A stretch of DNA of 59,038 nucleotides from Verrucomicrobiota bacterium (GCA_963204975.1 CAUJJC010000147.1:1-59038), one strand, 5' to 3'; positions 1 to 8,944 are shown, numbered from the stretch's first letter. Numbers and translations: made by a program. Notes: generated by a model from the letters alone, not told the origin.

Positions 1-2
1 GG

Positions 3-1688
3 GGCACCATCCAGTTCTCCGACAACTCCGTTCTCAACAATCAAGCTGGCGTCACGTTCACCACCAGCCAGGATAGCGGGATGTCCGGTGGCAGCGCGGG
101 GGGCACTTTCAACAACGCGGGCACCTTCACCAAAAGCGCCGGCACCCTCACCACCATCCTTGTCACCGCCAACAACACCGGCACGATCAGCGTGGAAAGC
201 GGCACGGTCACTCTCAACGCCAGCGGCACACACAGCGGATTCTTCTCCCCCGGCACGGGGGCCACGCTGCGCTTCGGCGGCGGCACGCACATTCTGGAGG
301 CGGGCACCTCCTTGACCGGCTCCGGCACGGTTCAGCTCAGCGCCGGCACGTTGACGCTGAACTCGGCGGTCTCCTCCGCCTCCGACACCACTTTCACCTT
401 GAGCGCAGGCACCTTGAACGGTCCTGGTGCCCTCACCTTGAATGGTCCGCTGAACTGGACCGGCGGCTCGATGGACGGGGTGAGCACGGTGCAAGCCAAT
501 GGCAACGCGACTTTCAGCGGCGGCAACAGGAATCTGAGTGGCGGAAGAACCCTCAACCTCGGCGGCAGCACTGACTGGACTGCGGGTGTCATCCAGTTTT
601 CCGACAACTCCGTTCTCACCAATCAAGCGGGAGCCACGCTGACCACCAACTTCAATGGCTCGTTGTCCGGTGGCAGCGCGGAGGGCACCTTCAACAACGC
701 AGGCACCTTCACCAAGAGTGGCGGCACAGGCACCACCACCATCGCCATCACCGCCAACAACACCGGCACGATCAGCGTGGACAGCGGCACGCTGTCGTTC
801 TCCAGCACCAGCGTCGTCACCCAGCACGTCGGCACCACGCTGACTGGCGGCACCTGGAACGTCAGCAACGGCGCCTCCATCAACATCGCCACCGGCAGCA
901 ACATCACCACCATCGGCAGCGCGGCGAGCGTCACACTCGACGGGGCAGGCTCGTCCTTTGCGAAAGTCACCACTGCGCTGAACAACAACCAGGGCAACTT
1001 CACCCTCAAGAACAACCGCGACCTCACCACGGCGGGTGCCTTCACCAACTCCGGCACGGTGACGGTGCAGGACAGCACCACCACGATGACCATCGGTGCG
1101 GGCGGGAGCGCATCCTACACCCAGACGGCTGGCAACACGGTGCTGGTGAATGGCGCGATGATTGATGCTTCTGCCTTCAACCTCAACGGCGGCACACTCA
1201 GTGGCAATGGCACCATTGATGCACCGCTGACCACCAGCGGCAGCACCATCATCGGACCGGGTGCATCTCCGGGAGCACTCGTCATCAATGGCAATACGAT
1301 CCTGGGCGCGGGCAACACCTTGGCCATGGAGATCGGCGGACTCACTCCTGGCATCGAGCATGACCTGATCACGGTGAATGGCACCCTGACGCTCGACGGC
1401 GCTCTGATGATCAAGTTCTTCGGCGGCTATGAGACGGCGCTGACCATGGGCAGCATCTTTGAGATCGTCACCTCGAACGCTCCTGTCCAATCGATGTTCA
1501 GCAACGTAGCCAGCGGCTCACAGATCTGGGATTTCGACCATCATCACCTCTTCGAAGTGTGGTATGGTGCCAGCAGCATGTTCGGCACGAACAACGTGGT
1601 CCTCTTCGCGCTCACCCCAGAGCCCTCGCGTGGGATCCTTCTGCTGGCAGGTGCATTCTCCTTCATCCTGCGCAGGCGGAGGAAGTGA
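3..1688 (+). CDS. PEP-CTERM surface protein, autotransporter-like repeats (5' truncated)
   Basis: The frame is open from the left edge, so the start and signal peptide lie outside the window; 561 residues are visible. The protein is rich in Gly, Thr, Ser and Asn, with repeated patterns such as GTFNNAGTFTKS and NNTGTISV typical of autotransporter-associated beta-strand (beta-helix passenger) proteins. The last 25 residues carry PEP followed by a hydrophobic stretch and the basic tail RRRRK, a PEP-CTERM sorting signal. In PEP-CTERM systems an exosortase cleaves this tail at the inner membrane and the protein is exported to the surface or matrix. No beta-barrel transporter domain is present. A role in surface adhesion or matrix is inferred. 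A weak hairpin (1699-1720) follows the stop. Confidence 0.85.
   Translation, partial: GTIQFSDNSVLNNQAGVTFTTSQDSGMSGGSAGGTFNNAGTFTKSAGTLTTILVTANNTGTISVESGTVTLNASGTHSGFFSPGTGATLRFGGGTHILEAGTSLTGSGTVQLSAGTLTLNSAVSSASDTTFTLSAGTLNGPGALTLNGPLNWTGGSMDGVSTVQANGNATFSGGNRNLSGGRTLNLGGSTDWTAGVIQFSDNSVLTNQAGATLTTNFNGSLSGGSAEGTFNNAGTFTKSGGTGTTTIAITANNTGTISVDSGTLSFSSTSVVTQHVGTTLTGGTWNVSNGASINIATGSNITTIGSAASVTLDGAGSSFAKVTTALNNNQGNFTLKNNRDLTTAGAFTNSGTVTVQDSTTTMTIGAGGSASYTQTAGNTVLVNGAMIDASAFNLNGGTLSGNGTIDAPLTTSGSTIIGPGASPGALVINGNTILGAGNTLAMEIGGLTPGIEHDLITVNGTLTLDGALMIKFFGGYETALTMGSIFEIVTSNAPVQSMFSNVASGSQIWDFDHHHLFEVWYGASSMFGTNNVVLFALTPEPSRGILLLAGAFSFILRRRRK
9..180 (+). repeat. First copy of a ~195-residue coding repeat
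   Basis: This stretch of the PEP-CTERM gene is repeated at 591-765, an offset of 582 to 585 bases. Both copies encode IQFSDNSVL followed by a GGSA.GTFNNAGTFTK segment and NNTGTISV. The similarity suggests internal duplication of a beta-helix module. More copies may lie left of the window. Confidence 0.75.
591..765 (+). repeat. Second copy of the ~195-residue coding repeat
   Basis: Near-identical to bases 9-180 with scattered substitutions and one 3-base insertion, so the reading frame is kept. See the first copy. Confidence 0.75.
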
Positions 1689-1737
1689 TCGACCTGCGGG
1701 GAGAAGAGATTTGATCTCCCATCCGTTTCAAAGCGTC

Positions 1738-2709
1738 TCAAGGGCGCTTTGCAGCGGCCAGGGCGGCAGTCTTGAGATCGTCGATCTTCTTGTCCGCGTC
1801 GGCGATGAGAGGATCGAACATCGGAATCTCCTTCGCGTTCTGCCCTTGCTCATGTTTGCGGAAGCCGAAGAGGTAGGTCTCGTTCTGCGGACGCCAGCGA
1901 TTGAAGAAGAGGAAGTCCTTGGCAATGATCGCCTTCCGCAGGGAGTCGATGGCGGGGGGCGACACGTCAGGGGTTTTCAGGCCGAGGGATTTCACCACTT
2001 CGGAGGCGAGCTTCTGGTAGCCTGCCTCGGTGTAATGGATGCCGTTTTCAGTGAGCGGCTTTTCCGTGCGGCCCGGCTTGGGCATGCCGCCCATGGCCTG
2101 GAAGGTATCGACAAAGAAGGCATTCTGGCTGCCTGCGAATTTGCCCAGGGCATCGCGCAGAGAGGCGAGGTTCTTGTTCGCCGGAGCCTGATCGGGGAGG
2201 GGTGGAGCGAGCGTTTCGAGCGGGGGAGGCGCAACGATGACGAAACGCACATCGGGTGATTTTTCTCTGACCAAATCCAGCAGCGAACGATAACCGGAGA
2301 GGAAGGCTGGCAGCCCGCTGAGGCCTTCGTGTGCGAGTTCAGTGCCGTAGCAGAGGACGACCACATCGGGCTTGAGCATTTCCAGGTGAGCGCTGAGGCG
2401 CTGAATTCCTTCCTCAGGCGGGCCGAAGTAGGATCGGGCGTGGCCGAACACGGTATCGCCACTCCAGCCGAGATTGCGCACCGAGACTTTTTTTTCCGCA
2501 AGGGCGAGGCGCAGTCCGGTCTCCAACCAGCCATAGCGCTGCTCCCGCTCGATGACGGTGCTGCCGAGGAAGACAATGCTGTCCTCGTTCTTGAACTCGA
2601 AGCTGGCGGGCTTGCCACGGGAGTCCGGTGCAGGCTCCTGAGCAGGTAGCACGGGGGCAGTGGCAAGCAGCAGTGCTGCGGCGGCGAGGCGGATATCCCT
2701 GGGATTCAT
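1738..2709 (-). CDS. Secreted SGNH/GDSL-like hydrolase
   Basis: 323 residues from the ATG at 2709, chosen because it starts a clean signal peptide (MNPRDIRLAAAALLLA...VLPAQ); the longer open frame upstream adds an unlikely basic stretch. SGNH-fold landmarks are recognisable: block I reads VFLGSTVIE, then NLGWSGDT, then VVLCYGTEL, and a C-terminal NGIHYTEAGY that matches the block carrying the catalytic His. The nucleophile position of the usual GDS is altered (GST), a variant common in PVC members of this group, so catalysis is uncertain. The substrate is unknown; esterase action on carbohydrate esters is one possibility. Convergent with the PEP-CTERM gene and divergent from msrA. Confidence 0.8.
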   Translation of the reverse strand: MNPRDIRLAAAALLLATAPVLPAQEPAPDSRGKPASFEFKNEDSIVFLGSTVIEREQRYGWLETGLRLALAEKKVSVRNLGWSGDTVFGHARSYFGPPEEGIQRLSAHLEMLKPDVVVLCYGTELAHEGLSGLPAFLSGYRSLLDLVREKSPDVRFVIVAPPPLETLAPPLPDQAPANKNLASLRDALGKFAGSQNAFFVDTFQAMGGMPKPGRTEKPLTENGIHYTEAGYQKLASEVVKSLGLKTPDVSPPAIDSLRKAIIAKDFLFFNRWRPQNETYLFGFRKHEQGQNAKEIPMFDPLIADADKKIDDLKTAALAAAKRP

Positions 2710-2843
2710 CGGACGTGGATTGGAGCGAATCGAAACCGGAAGTCTAGCGGCAAAGGTTGCCCCGGAAGTGGAAAACACGAAAGGCCGGGCGCAATTGGCA
2801 CGATCCTCTGGAATATCCTCATTCGTAACTCTTCTCACCAGCG

Positions 2844-3506
2844 ATGAAACTGCCCACTCTCTCCACCCTGATCCTTGCCCTCATGTCCACCCTCCCCGCA
2901 ACTGCCGCCGATGACAAGCCCGCCAAGCCCGAAATCGCCATCGTAGGCGGTGGCTGCTTCTGGTGCACTGAGGGCGCTTACAAAATCGTGCCCGGCGTGC
3001 TCAAGGTGGTCAGCGGCTACTCGGCTGGCCAGAAGGAGAACCCCACGTATGAGGACATCTGCACCGGCACCACCGGACATGCCGAAGTGGTTCAAGTGAC
3101 CTACGATGCGAACAAGCTGAGCTACAAGGACGTGCTCGATCTTTTCTTCGACCTGCACGACCCCACCACGGTCACGAAGGAAGACGCCATCATTCATGGC
3201 AAATTCATGCCCAAGGGCACGCCGCACCAGGGCCACGACTACGGCACGCAATACCGGTCGATCATCATCTACGAAACCGAGGCGCAGAAAAAGATCGCCG
3301 AACAGGCCAAGGCGGATGCCAAGCCCAAGTTCGCCGACCCTATCGTCACTGAGATCGTGCAGCTCAAGAAGTTCTATCCCGCCGAGGACTACCATCAGGA
3401 CTACTTCAAGAACAACCCCAACCAGCCGTATTGCAGCGCCGTGGTGGGGCCGAAGATCAAGAAGTTCAAAGAGAAGCTGGAAGCTCGCTCGAAGGCCAAA
3501 CCGTAG
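2844..3506 (+). CDS. msrA: Secreted peptide methionine sulfoxide reductase MsrA
   Basis: 220 residues. It repairs oxidised proteins by reducing methionine-S-sulfoxide. The motif GCFWCTE (C38 is the expected nucleophile, C41 nearby) and the segments TGHAEVVQV, GTPHQGHDYGTQYRSII and YHQDYF are classic MsrA. A signal peptide (residues 1 to about 22, ending ATAAD) places the enzyme in the periplasm or outside, unlike cytosolic MsrA. The recycling Cys near the C-terminus (YCSAVVGPK) is present. No MsrB follows. The gene ends at a strong terminator. Confidence 0.95.
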   Translation: MKLPTLSTLILALMSTLPATAADDKPAKPEIAIVGGGCFWCTEGAYKIVPGVLKVVSGYSAGQKENPTYEDICTGTTGHAEVVQVTYDANKLSYKDVLDLFFDLHDPTTVTKEDAIIHGKFMPKGTPHQGHDYGTQYRSIIIYETEAQKKIAEQAKADAKPKFADPIVTEIVQLKKFYPAEDYHQDYFKNNPNQPYCSAVVGPKIKKFKEKLEARSKAKP

Positions 3507-3526
3507 TCCGTCAGGCATTTTGATTC

Positions 3527-3570
3527 AGGCTCGTTCCAGGTCACCGCATTGACCGGAACGAGCCTTTTTC
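3527..3570 (+). terminator. Rho-independent terminator after msrA
   Basis: Near-perfect hairpin: outer arms AGGCTCGTTCC (3527-3537) and GGAACGAGCCT (3555-3565), inner arms GGTCA and TGACC, loop CCGCAT, then TTTTC. Confidence 0.9.
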
Positions 3571-3650
3571 GTGGCACTGAACTGAGCCCCTCGCTGGACA
3601 TCTTGCGACGCACCCATTCGAACCCGTATTCGGCATCAAGGTGACGTTTC

Positions 3651-3662
3651 GCCATGCATGGC
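3651..3662. promoter_or_regulatory. Palindrome GCCATGCATGGC, candidate operator
   Basis: Perfect 12-base palindrome with a CATGCATG core in the promoter region of the haemoglobin-NnrS operon. A second palindrome with the same core sits at 3734-3747; centres are 84 bases apart, about eight helical turns. An NsrR-like regulator is encoded at 13752, and known NsrR half-sites contain ATG(C/T)AT. The operator role is inferred. Confidence 0.35.
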
Positions 3663-3713
3663 CGGTTCTCTCTCAATCTCTGCGCACTCCATGGCAGCAT
3701 CGGCGGAATGACA

Positions 3714-3720
3714 GGGAGAG
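3714..3720 (+). promoter_or_regulatory. Ribosome binding site GGGAGAG supporting a TTG start
   Basis: The purine tract lies 6 bases before TTG 3727, ideal spacing for the haemoglobin frame, but 21 bases before the in-frame ATG at 3742. It also precedes an out-of-frame ATG at 3731 that opens a 15-codon ORF. Confidence 0.5.
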
Positions 3721-3726
3721 TTAAAG

Positions 3727-4224
3727 TTGTATGAAACATGCATGTTTAAAACAACTGACACCCACAAGGGCGATCTGAATGGCCGCCCCGAGATTGAGAG
3801 GCTCGTGAATACGTTCTACGACCGCGTTCGCTCCGATGAGACGCTGGGTTTCATCTTTGATCAGGTGGCGAAGACGAACTGGGAGACTCATCTGCCCAAG
3901 ATGTATGCCTTCTGGGAGACGGTGATGTTCCGCAGCGGCGGATTCGTGGGCAATCCTCTCGTGGCTCACGCGAAACTCGTGCCGCTCACGGACATGGGCC
4001 GCGACAAGTTCGACCACTGGCTCCGGCTTTTCTGCGGCACGGTGGATGATCTCTTTGCCGGTGAACATGCGGAGCACATCAAACGCTGCGCGGAAGACAT
4101 GGCGAATGTGATCCACGCGCGAATCAATCAGGTGCCAGACGCGCGTTTTGATCCCGCCCGATTGACTCCCGAGCAGCGGGAACGCTACGCTCGTTACAAG
4201 CAAGAGACTCCCGCGACCCCATGA
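3727..4224 (+). CDS. Group III truncated haemoglobin
   Basis: 165 residues from TTG 3727, or 160 from ATG 3742. It matches group III truncated globins: RPEIERLVNTFYDRVRSDETLGFIFDQV, then W..HLPKMYAFWETVMF with the helix-E region, LVAHAKLVPL supplying the likely proximal histidine, and FDHWLRLFCGTVDDLF. These heme proteins bind O2 or NO, and members are linked to nitrosative stress. The gene overlaps nnrS by ATGA, so the two form a translationally coupled operon, which supports NO handling. The TTG start is favoured by the ribosome binding site. Confidence 0.9.
   Translation: MYETCMFKTTDTHKGDLNGRPEIERLVNTFYDRVRSDETLGFIFDQVAKTNWETHLPKMYAFWETVMFRSGGFVGNPLVAHAKLVPLTDMGRDKFDHWLRLFCGTVDDLFAGEHAEHIKRCAEDMANVIHARINQVPDARFDPARLTPEQRERYARYKQETPATP
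3734..3747. promoter_or_regulatory. Palindrome AAACATGCATGTTT, candidate operator over the start codon
   Basis: Perfect 14-base palindrome overlapping the start region of the haemoglobin gene. Together with 3651-3662 it suggests a two-site repressor arrangement, perhaps for an NO-sensing Rrf2 protein. Inference only; the site could also affect translation as RNA structure. Confidence 0.4.
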
Positions 4225-5432
4225 GCGAATTCCCTGCCTGCAAACACAAGAAGCACAAGGCCCGTGGCCCCCGCCGGTTCGGTTTGAAGTGGCTGGCCTC
4301 AGAGCCCTATCGGCTGTTCTTCTTCGTCGGTGCTCTGTGGAGCATCATCGGCGTGGTGCTCTGGCCCTTGTTTTATGCCCAGACGATCCACTTCTACCCC
4401 AACTTCGTTCACGCCCGGCTCATGATTGAAGCCTTCGGCGGTGCCTTCGTCGTTGGTTTCCTCGGCACAGCAGGGCCGCGCATGGCCTCAGCGCCCAAGC
4501 TGACGCCCGCCGAACTCATCGGGCTGCTGACACTGCATTTCGGCTGTGGTCTCAGCCATCTCTGGCAGCGTCCGATGAGTGGCGATGCCTTGTTCATCGC
4601 TTTGCTCGGAACGCTCCTGCTATGCCTGGTGATTCGCGTGATTCGATTCCGCAAGGAAGCTCCTCCTCCCCAGCTTTTGCTGGCCCTCACCGGTATCGGA
4701 TGCGGTATCTCAGGTGCGGCAATGATGATGAATGGATCGACCTACACTGATCCGCAGCAGCACCGCCTTGCCTCGCTCCTGCTCTATCAAGGACTGCTTC
4801 TGCCGCCCGTGCTAGGCATTGGCTCCTTCGTTTTCCCGCGCATGTTAGGGGGCGATTTTGGTGACCCCAAATCAGCAGCCCAGAGCAAGGTGAAGCGTCT
4901 GCGTGCGATCACGGCGGCCGTGCTGCTGGTGGGCAGTTTCTTCCTCGAAGTTCAGGGGCATCCGGGCATCGGCTTTACCCTCCGGGCCATCGTCTCGGCT
5001 GCGTATTTGTTGATCGAAGTGCAGTGGCGCAAGTCTCCCGAGGATGCACCTCGCGGCTCCCTCACCACAGGATTGTTTTGGGCCTTGATCACGGGCTGGC
5101 TGGGCTTGGTGCTCGCTCCTTTGCATTACACTCAGCACGTCTCCATCGAGCACCTGCTCTACATCGGAGGCTTTGGGATGCTGATGCTCATCGTCGGCAG
5201 CCGTGTGCTCTTCGGCCATAGCGGTGACCTTGAGGGCTTCTTCGCGAAGAGCAAATGGGTGCGGTTCCTGATCTTCCTCGGAGTGCTGGCAGCCACCACA
5301 CGGGCCACGCCCGCCTGGGTGCCATCCACCACTGTCTCGCATCACATCTATGCCAGCCTCACCTGGGCGATTCTGGCTGCGTGCTGGCTGCTCTGGCATC
5401 GCCACCGCTTTGTTACTCGTGACGAGGAGTGA
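4221..5432 (+). CDS. nnrS: NnrS family membrane protein
   Basis: 403 residues with about 12 hydrophobic membrane spans. Opening WLASEPYRLFFFVGALWSIIGVVLWPL and the conserved HARLMIEAFGGAFVVGFLGTAGPRM segment identify NnrS, a heme- and copper-containing inner-membrane protein associated with resistance to nitric oxide. Other conserved stretches include LYQGLLLPPVLGIGSFVFPRMLGG and HxLYIGGFGML..GSRVLFGHSG. It follows the truncated haemoglobin with a 4-base overlap. The His-rich N-terminal KHKKHK is a local feature. Confidence 0.92.
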   Translation: MSEFPACKHKKHKARGPRRFGLKWLASEPYRLFFFVGALWSIIGVVLWPLFYAQTIHFYPNFVHARLMIEAFGGAFVVGFLGTAGPRMASAPKLTPAELIGLLTLHFGCGLSHLWQRPMSGDALFIALLGTLLLCLVIRVIRFRKEAPPPQLLLALTGIGCGISGAAMMMNGSTYTDPQQHRLASLLLYQGLLLPPVLGIGSFVFPRMLGGDFGDPKSAAQSKVKRLRAITAAVLLVGSFFLEVQGHPGIGFTLRAIVSAAYLLIEVQWRKSPEDAPRGSLTTGLFWALITGWLGLVLAPLHYTQHVSIEHLLYIGGFGMLMLIVGSRVLFGHSGDLEGFFAKSKWVRFLIFLGVLAATTRATPAWVPSTTVSHHIYASLTWAILAACWLLWHRHRFVTRDEE

Positions 5433-5493
5433 ACCTGTTCTGAAGTGCGGGACGCTGAAAGTTCGATCATCCAGCGCCCGCTAAGGATGGTCC

Positions 5494-7557
5494 ATGAAGT
5501 CGCTTCTCGCATTCCTCGCACTTGCCCTCGCAGCACCGGCTGCGGATACCTTTGATGTGGTCGTTTACGGCGGCACCTCGGGTGGTGTCACCGCCGCCGT
5601 CCAGGCCTCACGGCTGGGCAAAAGTGTGGTTCTCATCGAACCCACGAAGTTCCTCGGCGGCCTCACCACAGGTGGTCTCGGTGCCACGGACATCGGCAAC
5701 AAAAAAGCCATCGGCGGGATGTCGCGTGAGTTTTATCATCGCATCTGGCAGCACTACTCGGACCCGAAGTCGTGGACGCAGCAGACGCGCGAGGAATACT
5801 ATGCGAAGCGTCCGCATGGCAACAGCGCGACAGAAGACACCATGTGGACCTTTGAGCCTCATGTGGCGACGAAGGTCTTCGATGACATGATCCGCGAGGC
5901 CAAAGTCCCGGTCGTCTTCAGTGAGCGGTTGGATTTGAAGAATGGCGTGGTGAAGGACGGCCAGCGGATCATCAAGCTCGTGATGGAAAGCGGCCGATCC
6001 TTTGAAGGCAAGGTGTTCATCGACGCCACTTATGAAGGCGATGTCATGGCCAAAGCAGGCGTGAGCTATCACGTCGGACGCGAGTCAAACGCGCAGTATG
6101 GAGAGACGATCAACGGCCTGCAGCTAGCGGGCGCGAAGCATCATCAGTTCGTGAAGAACGTCGATCCGTATGTGAAGCCCGGTGATCCATCAAGCGGCCT
6201 GCTCTGGGGCGTCACGCCGATGCCACAAGGCAAGGATGGCGACGGTGACAAGAACATCCAGGCCTACAACTTCCGTATGTGCAACACCGACGACGACCGC
6301 ATCCGCATCCCCTTCGCCAAGCCAGCGAACTACGACGAGAAGATGTTCGAGCTGCTGCTGCGCAACTTCGAAGCTGGCGATGAACGCAAGCCCTGGGCAC
6401 CCACGCCAATGCCTAACAGGAAGACAGACACCAATAACAACTTTGCCTTCAGCACCGACATGATCGGCATGAACTACGACTACCCTGATGGCGACTACGC
6501 GACCCGCGCGAAAATTTGGCAGGCACATGAGGACTATCAGAAAGGCCTGATGTGGACCCTGGCCAATCATCCTCGGGTGCCGGAGAAGATTCGTGGATTC
6601 TATGCTCAATGGGGCCTCGCCAAGGATGAGTTCACCGAGAATGGTAACTGGCCGCGCCAGATGTATGTGCGCGAGGCACGCCGCATGGTGAGCGACTACG
6701 TGATGAGCGAGAAGAACTGCAAACGGAAGGAGATCGTCGAAGACAGCGTGGGCATGGGTGCCTACAACATGGACTCGCACCACACGCAGCGTTACGTGAC
6801 GAAGGAAGGCTTCGCCCGCAACGAAGGCGACATCCAGATCGGCACGCGGCCTTACCCGATCAGCTATCGCAGCATCCGCCCAAAAGCCGAGCAATGCACC
6901 AACCTCCTCGTGCCCGTCTGCCTCGCTGCGAGTCACATCGCGTATGGCAGCATCCGCATGGAACCAGTCTTCATGGTCATGGGCCAGAGCGCCGCCACCG
7001 CTGCCGTCCATGCCATTGACCAAAACACCACCGTCCAAGGCATCGATTACGCAAAGCTGAAGGAGCAGATGCTCAAGGACGGCCAGATGCTTGACTTCGA
7101 ATCTCCACCGGCCCCCGATCACGTCAGCATGACCAAGGAACAGCTCGGCGGCATCGTCGTTGATGATCGTGAAGCCGAACTGACGGGCTTCGAGTCCGTC
7201 GGACACACCACCTCACCCTTCATCGGCGAAGGCTACGCACACGACGGCCATGATCGGAAGGGCGAACAGAAAGCCATCTTCCGCCCCACCCTCCCGAAGA
7301 CTGGCGTGTATGAGGTCTCCATCACCTACACGGCCCTGAGCAATCGCGCGACCAACGTCCCCGTCATCATCTCCAGCGCTGATGGCACCCAACAAGTCAC
7401 TGTGAACCAAAAGAAGCGCGCGCCCGAGAAAAGTTTCATCTACCCGCTCGGCAAATTCAAGTTCACCGCCGGCAAGTCAGGCTACGTCGAGATCAGCAAC
7501 CAAGGCACTGACGGCCATGTGATCATTGATGCCGTGAGGTTTGTCGAGGTGAAGTGA
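5494..7557 (+). CDS. Secreted FAD-dependent oxidoreductase with golvesin-like C-terminal domain
   Basis: 687 residues. A signal peptide (1 to about 17) is followed directly by a dinucleotide-binding fold, FDVVVYGGTSGGVTAAVQA, then LGKSVVLIEP and GGLTTGGLGATD, the pattern of the PVC-type FAD-dependent oxidoreductase family (often labelled xanthan-lyase-like). The last ~130 residues (from about VGHTTSPFIGEGY) form a beta-rich domain like the golvesin C-terminal domain and end IIDAVRFV. A role in breakdown of complex carbohydrate or another secreted substrate is inferred. AAGGA lies 6 bases before the ATG. Confidence 0.85.
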   Translation: MKSLLAFLALALAAPAADTFDVVVYGGTSGGVTAAVQASRLGKSVVLIEPTKFLGGLTTGGLGATDIGNKKAIGGMSREFYHRIWQHYSDPKSWTQQTREEYYAKRPHGNSATEDTMWTFEPHVATKVFDDMIREAKVPVVFSERLDLKNGVVKDGQRIIKLVMESGRSFEGKVFIDATYEGDVMAKAGVSYHVGRESNAQYGETINGLQLAGAKHHQFVKNVDPYVKPGDPSSGLLWGVTPMPQGKDGDGDKNIQAYNFRMCNTDDDRIRIPFAKPANYDEKMFELLLRNFEAGDERKPWAPTPMPNRKTDTNNNFAFSTDMIGMNYDYPDGDYATRAKIWQAHEDYQKGLMWTLANHPRVPEKIRGFYAQWGLAKDEFTENGNWPRQMYVREARRMVSDYVMSEKNCKRKEIVEDSVGMGAYNMDSHHTQRYVTKEGFARNEGDIQIGTRPYPISYRSIRPKAEQCTNLLVPVCLAASHIAYGSIRMEPVFMVMGQSAATAAVHAIDQNTTVQGIDYAKLKEQMLKDGQMLDFESPPAPDHVSMTKEQLGGIVVDDREAELTGFESVGHTTSPFIGEGYAHDGHDRKGEQKAIFRPTLPKTGVYEVSITYTALSNRATNVPVIISSADGTQQVTVNQKKRAPEKSFIYPLGKFKFTAGKSGYVEISNQGTDGHVIIDAVRFVEVK

Positions 7558-7558
7558 C

Positions 7559-8431
7559 TTACTGCGCCAGCTTCTTGAGGTAGTCAGCATACTCGGTCTT
7601 GCCGAGTTTTTCGGCGGTCGCGAGAAGCTCGGCTTTGCTGATCCAGCCTTTGCTAACGGCGATTTCTTCGAGGCAGGCGATCTTGAGTCCCTGGCGATGC
7701 TGGATGACCTTCACGAAGGTGGTGGCCTCGGCGAGGGCATCGGGTGAGCCGGTGTCCAGCCAGGCGGTGCCGCGTCCGAGGACTTCGACGTTCAACTCGC
7801 CCTTTTCGAGATACACGCGATTCAGGTCGGTGATCTCGAGTTCACCACGAGGGCTCGGCTTGAGCGCCTTGGCGATCTCGACCACCTGCTCGTCGTAGAA
7901 GTAGATGCCTGGCACGGCGTAGTTGCTCTTGGGCTGCTTGGGCTTTTCCTCCAGGCTGATGGCTTTGCCTGTCGGGTCAAACTCGACCACGCCATAGGCT
8001 TCGGGCGTCGCGGTGTAGTAGCCAAAGATGGTGGCTCCGTGCTCCTGATGGGCTGCATTCTCGACCGCCTTGCGGAACTGCGAGCCGTAGAAAAGATTGT
8101 CGCCGAGCACGAGGGCTGCCTTCGACCCTGCGAGGAATTCTTCGCCAATCAAGAAGGCCTGGGCGAGGCCTTCGGGCTTGGGTTGCTCAGCATACTCGAA
8201 ACGGACACCCCATTGGGAACCATCACCGAGGAGTTTGCGGAATTGAGGCAAATCGTGCGGTGTGGAGATGATGAGGATCTCGCGGATGTCTGCCAGCATG
8301 AGGCACGAGATCGGGTAATACACCATCGGCTTGTCATAGACGGGCATGAGCTGCTTGCTCACGGCGATGGTGAGTGGATAGAGACGGGTGCCCGAGCCTC
8401 CGGCGAGAACGATTCCTTTGCGTGCTGACAT
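7559..8431 (-). CDS. rfbA: Glucose-1-phosphate thymidylyltransferase RfbA
   Basis: 290 residues, normal length. It makes dTDP-glucose from dTTP and glucose-1-phosphate, the first step to dTDP-rhamnose and related sugars. The nucleotidyltransferase signature [16 protein letters not shown] is followed by [27 protein letters not shown] and [25 protein letters not shown] lies near the C-terminus. No rfbB, C or D genes are adjacent. It may feed the polysaccharide genes at 28-33 kb. Confidence 0.95.
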   Translation of the reverse strand: MSARKGIVLAGGSGTRLYPLTIAVSKQLMPVYDKPMVYYPISCLMLADIREILIISTPHDLPQFRKLLGDGSQWGVRFEYAEQPKPEGLAQAFLIGEEFLAGSKAALVLGDNLFYGSQFRKAVENAAHQEHGATIFGYYTATPEAYGVVEFDPTGKAISLEEKPKQPKSNYAVPGIYFYDEQVVEIAKALKPSPRGELEITDLNRVYLEKGELNVEVLGRGTAWLDTGSPDALAEATTFVKVIQHRQGLKIACLEEIAVSKGWISKAELLATAEKLGKTEYADYLKKLAQ

Positions 8432-8455
8432 AAGACGCGAAGTCTCGCGTGATGG

Positions 8456-8944
8456 CTAGTCTTCGTCAACTACGGGAGGTGCGTCCTCGGCATGAGTCGT
8501 CTCGGCCATGCGCTTGATGGTAGCATCGAGAAGCTCGATGTAGCCATGCACATCTAAGCTCTCAGGCTCAGGCTCGCCTCGCACGCTGTAGAGCCAGCCC
8601 TGCTCGTAAGGATCACTGCGAACGATGCAGGCGTCCTGCTTGAGGTAAGGATTGCCCGATTCAAAGGAGCCGTTCATTACGCAAAAGACGTCGCTCGCCG
8701 CCTTGAAGCCTTCGACCCACCCAACGACCTGTCCGGGCTCCACCGGTCCTCCTTGGGGCACCTGCCATTCACAATCGACCAACTCGCCCAGCATACGCGT
8801 GGCGAACTTGGTGAATCCTACCCGCCACAATCCTGTCTCGCCCTCGACCTGTGCCATCCAGTAGTGGCTGGGCGAGTAACGAAACGAGTCGGGAAAGCGG
8901 GCAGAGAAGCGGGCGTGCTTGTAGCGGACAAAGTTGAGAGGCAT
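8456..8944 (-). CDS. GcvH-like lipoyl-carrier protein
   Basis: 162 residues. Residues 35-120 align by eye with the H protein of the glycine cleavage system: RVGFTKFATRMLGELV, then VEPGQVVGWVEGFKAASDVF with K81 at the lipoylated position, then GNPYL and SDPYEQGWLYSVRGEP, then LLDAT near the end. H proteins carry aminomethyl groups on a lipoyl-lysine. No gcvT or gcvP is nearby, so this may be a stand-alone H-like protein with another partner. The C-terminal acidic tail is unusual. Divergent from ridA, about 90 bases away. Confidence 0.75.
   Translation of the reverse strand: MPLNFVRYKHARFSARFPDSFRYSPSHYWMAQVEGETGLWRVGFTKFATRMLGELVDCEWQVPQGGPVEPGQVVGWVEGFKAASDVFCVMNGSFESGNPYLKQDACIVRSDPYEQGWLYSVRGEPEPESLDVHGYIELLDATIKRMAETTHAEDAPPVVDED

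Noticed and set aside
3601-3660. A tRNA suggested by ATTCGAACCCG.
   Set aside because: No acceptor stem or anticodon arm can be built around it.
3401-3739. A minus-strand ORF of 112 residues between msrA and the haemoglobin gene.
   Set aside because: It runs through the msrA terminator and the operator palindromes and overlaps msrA; no family is recognised.
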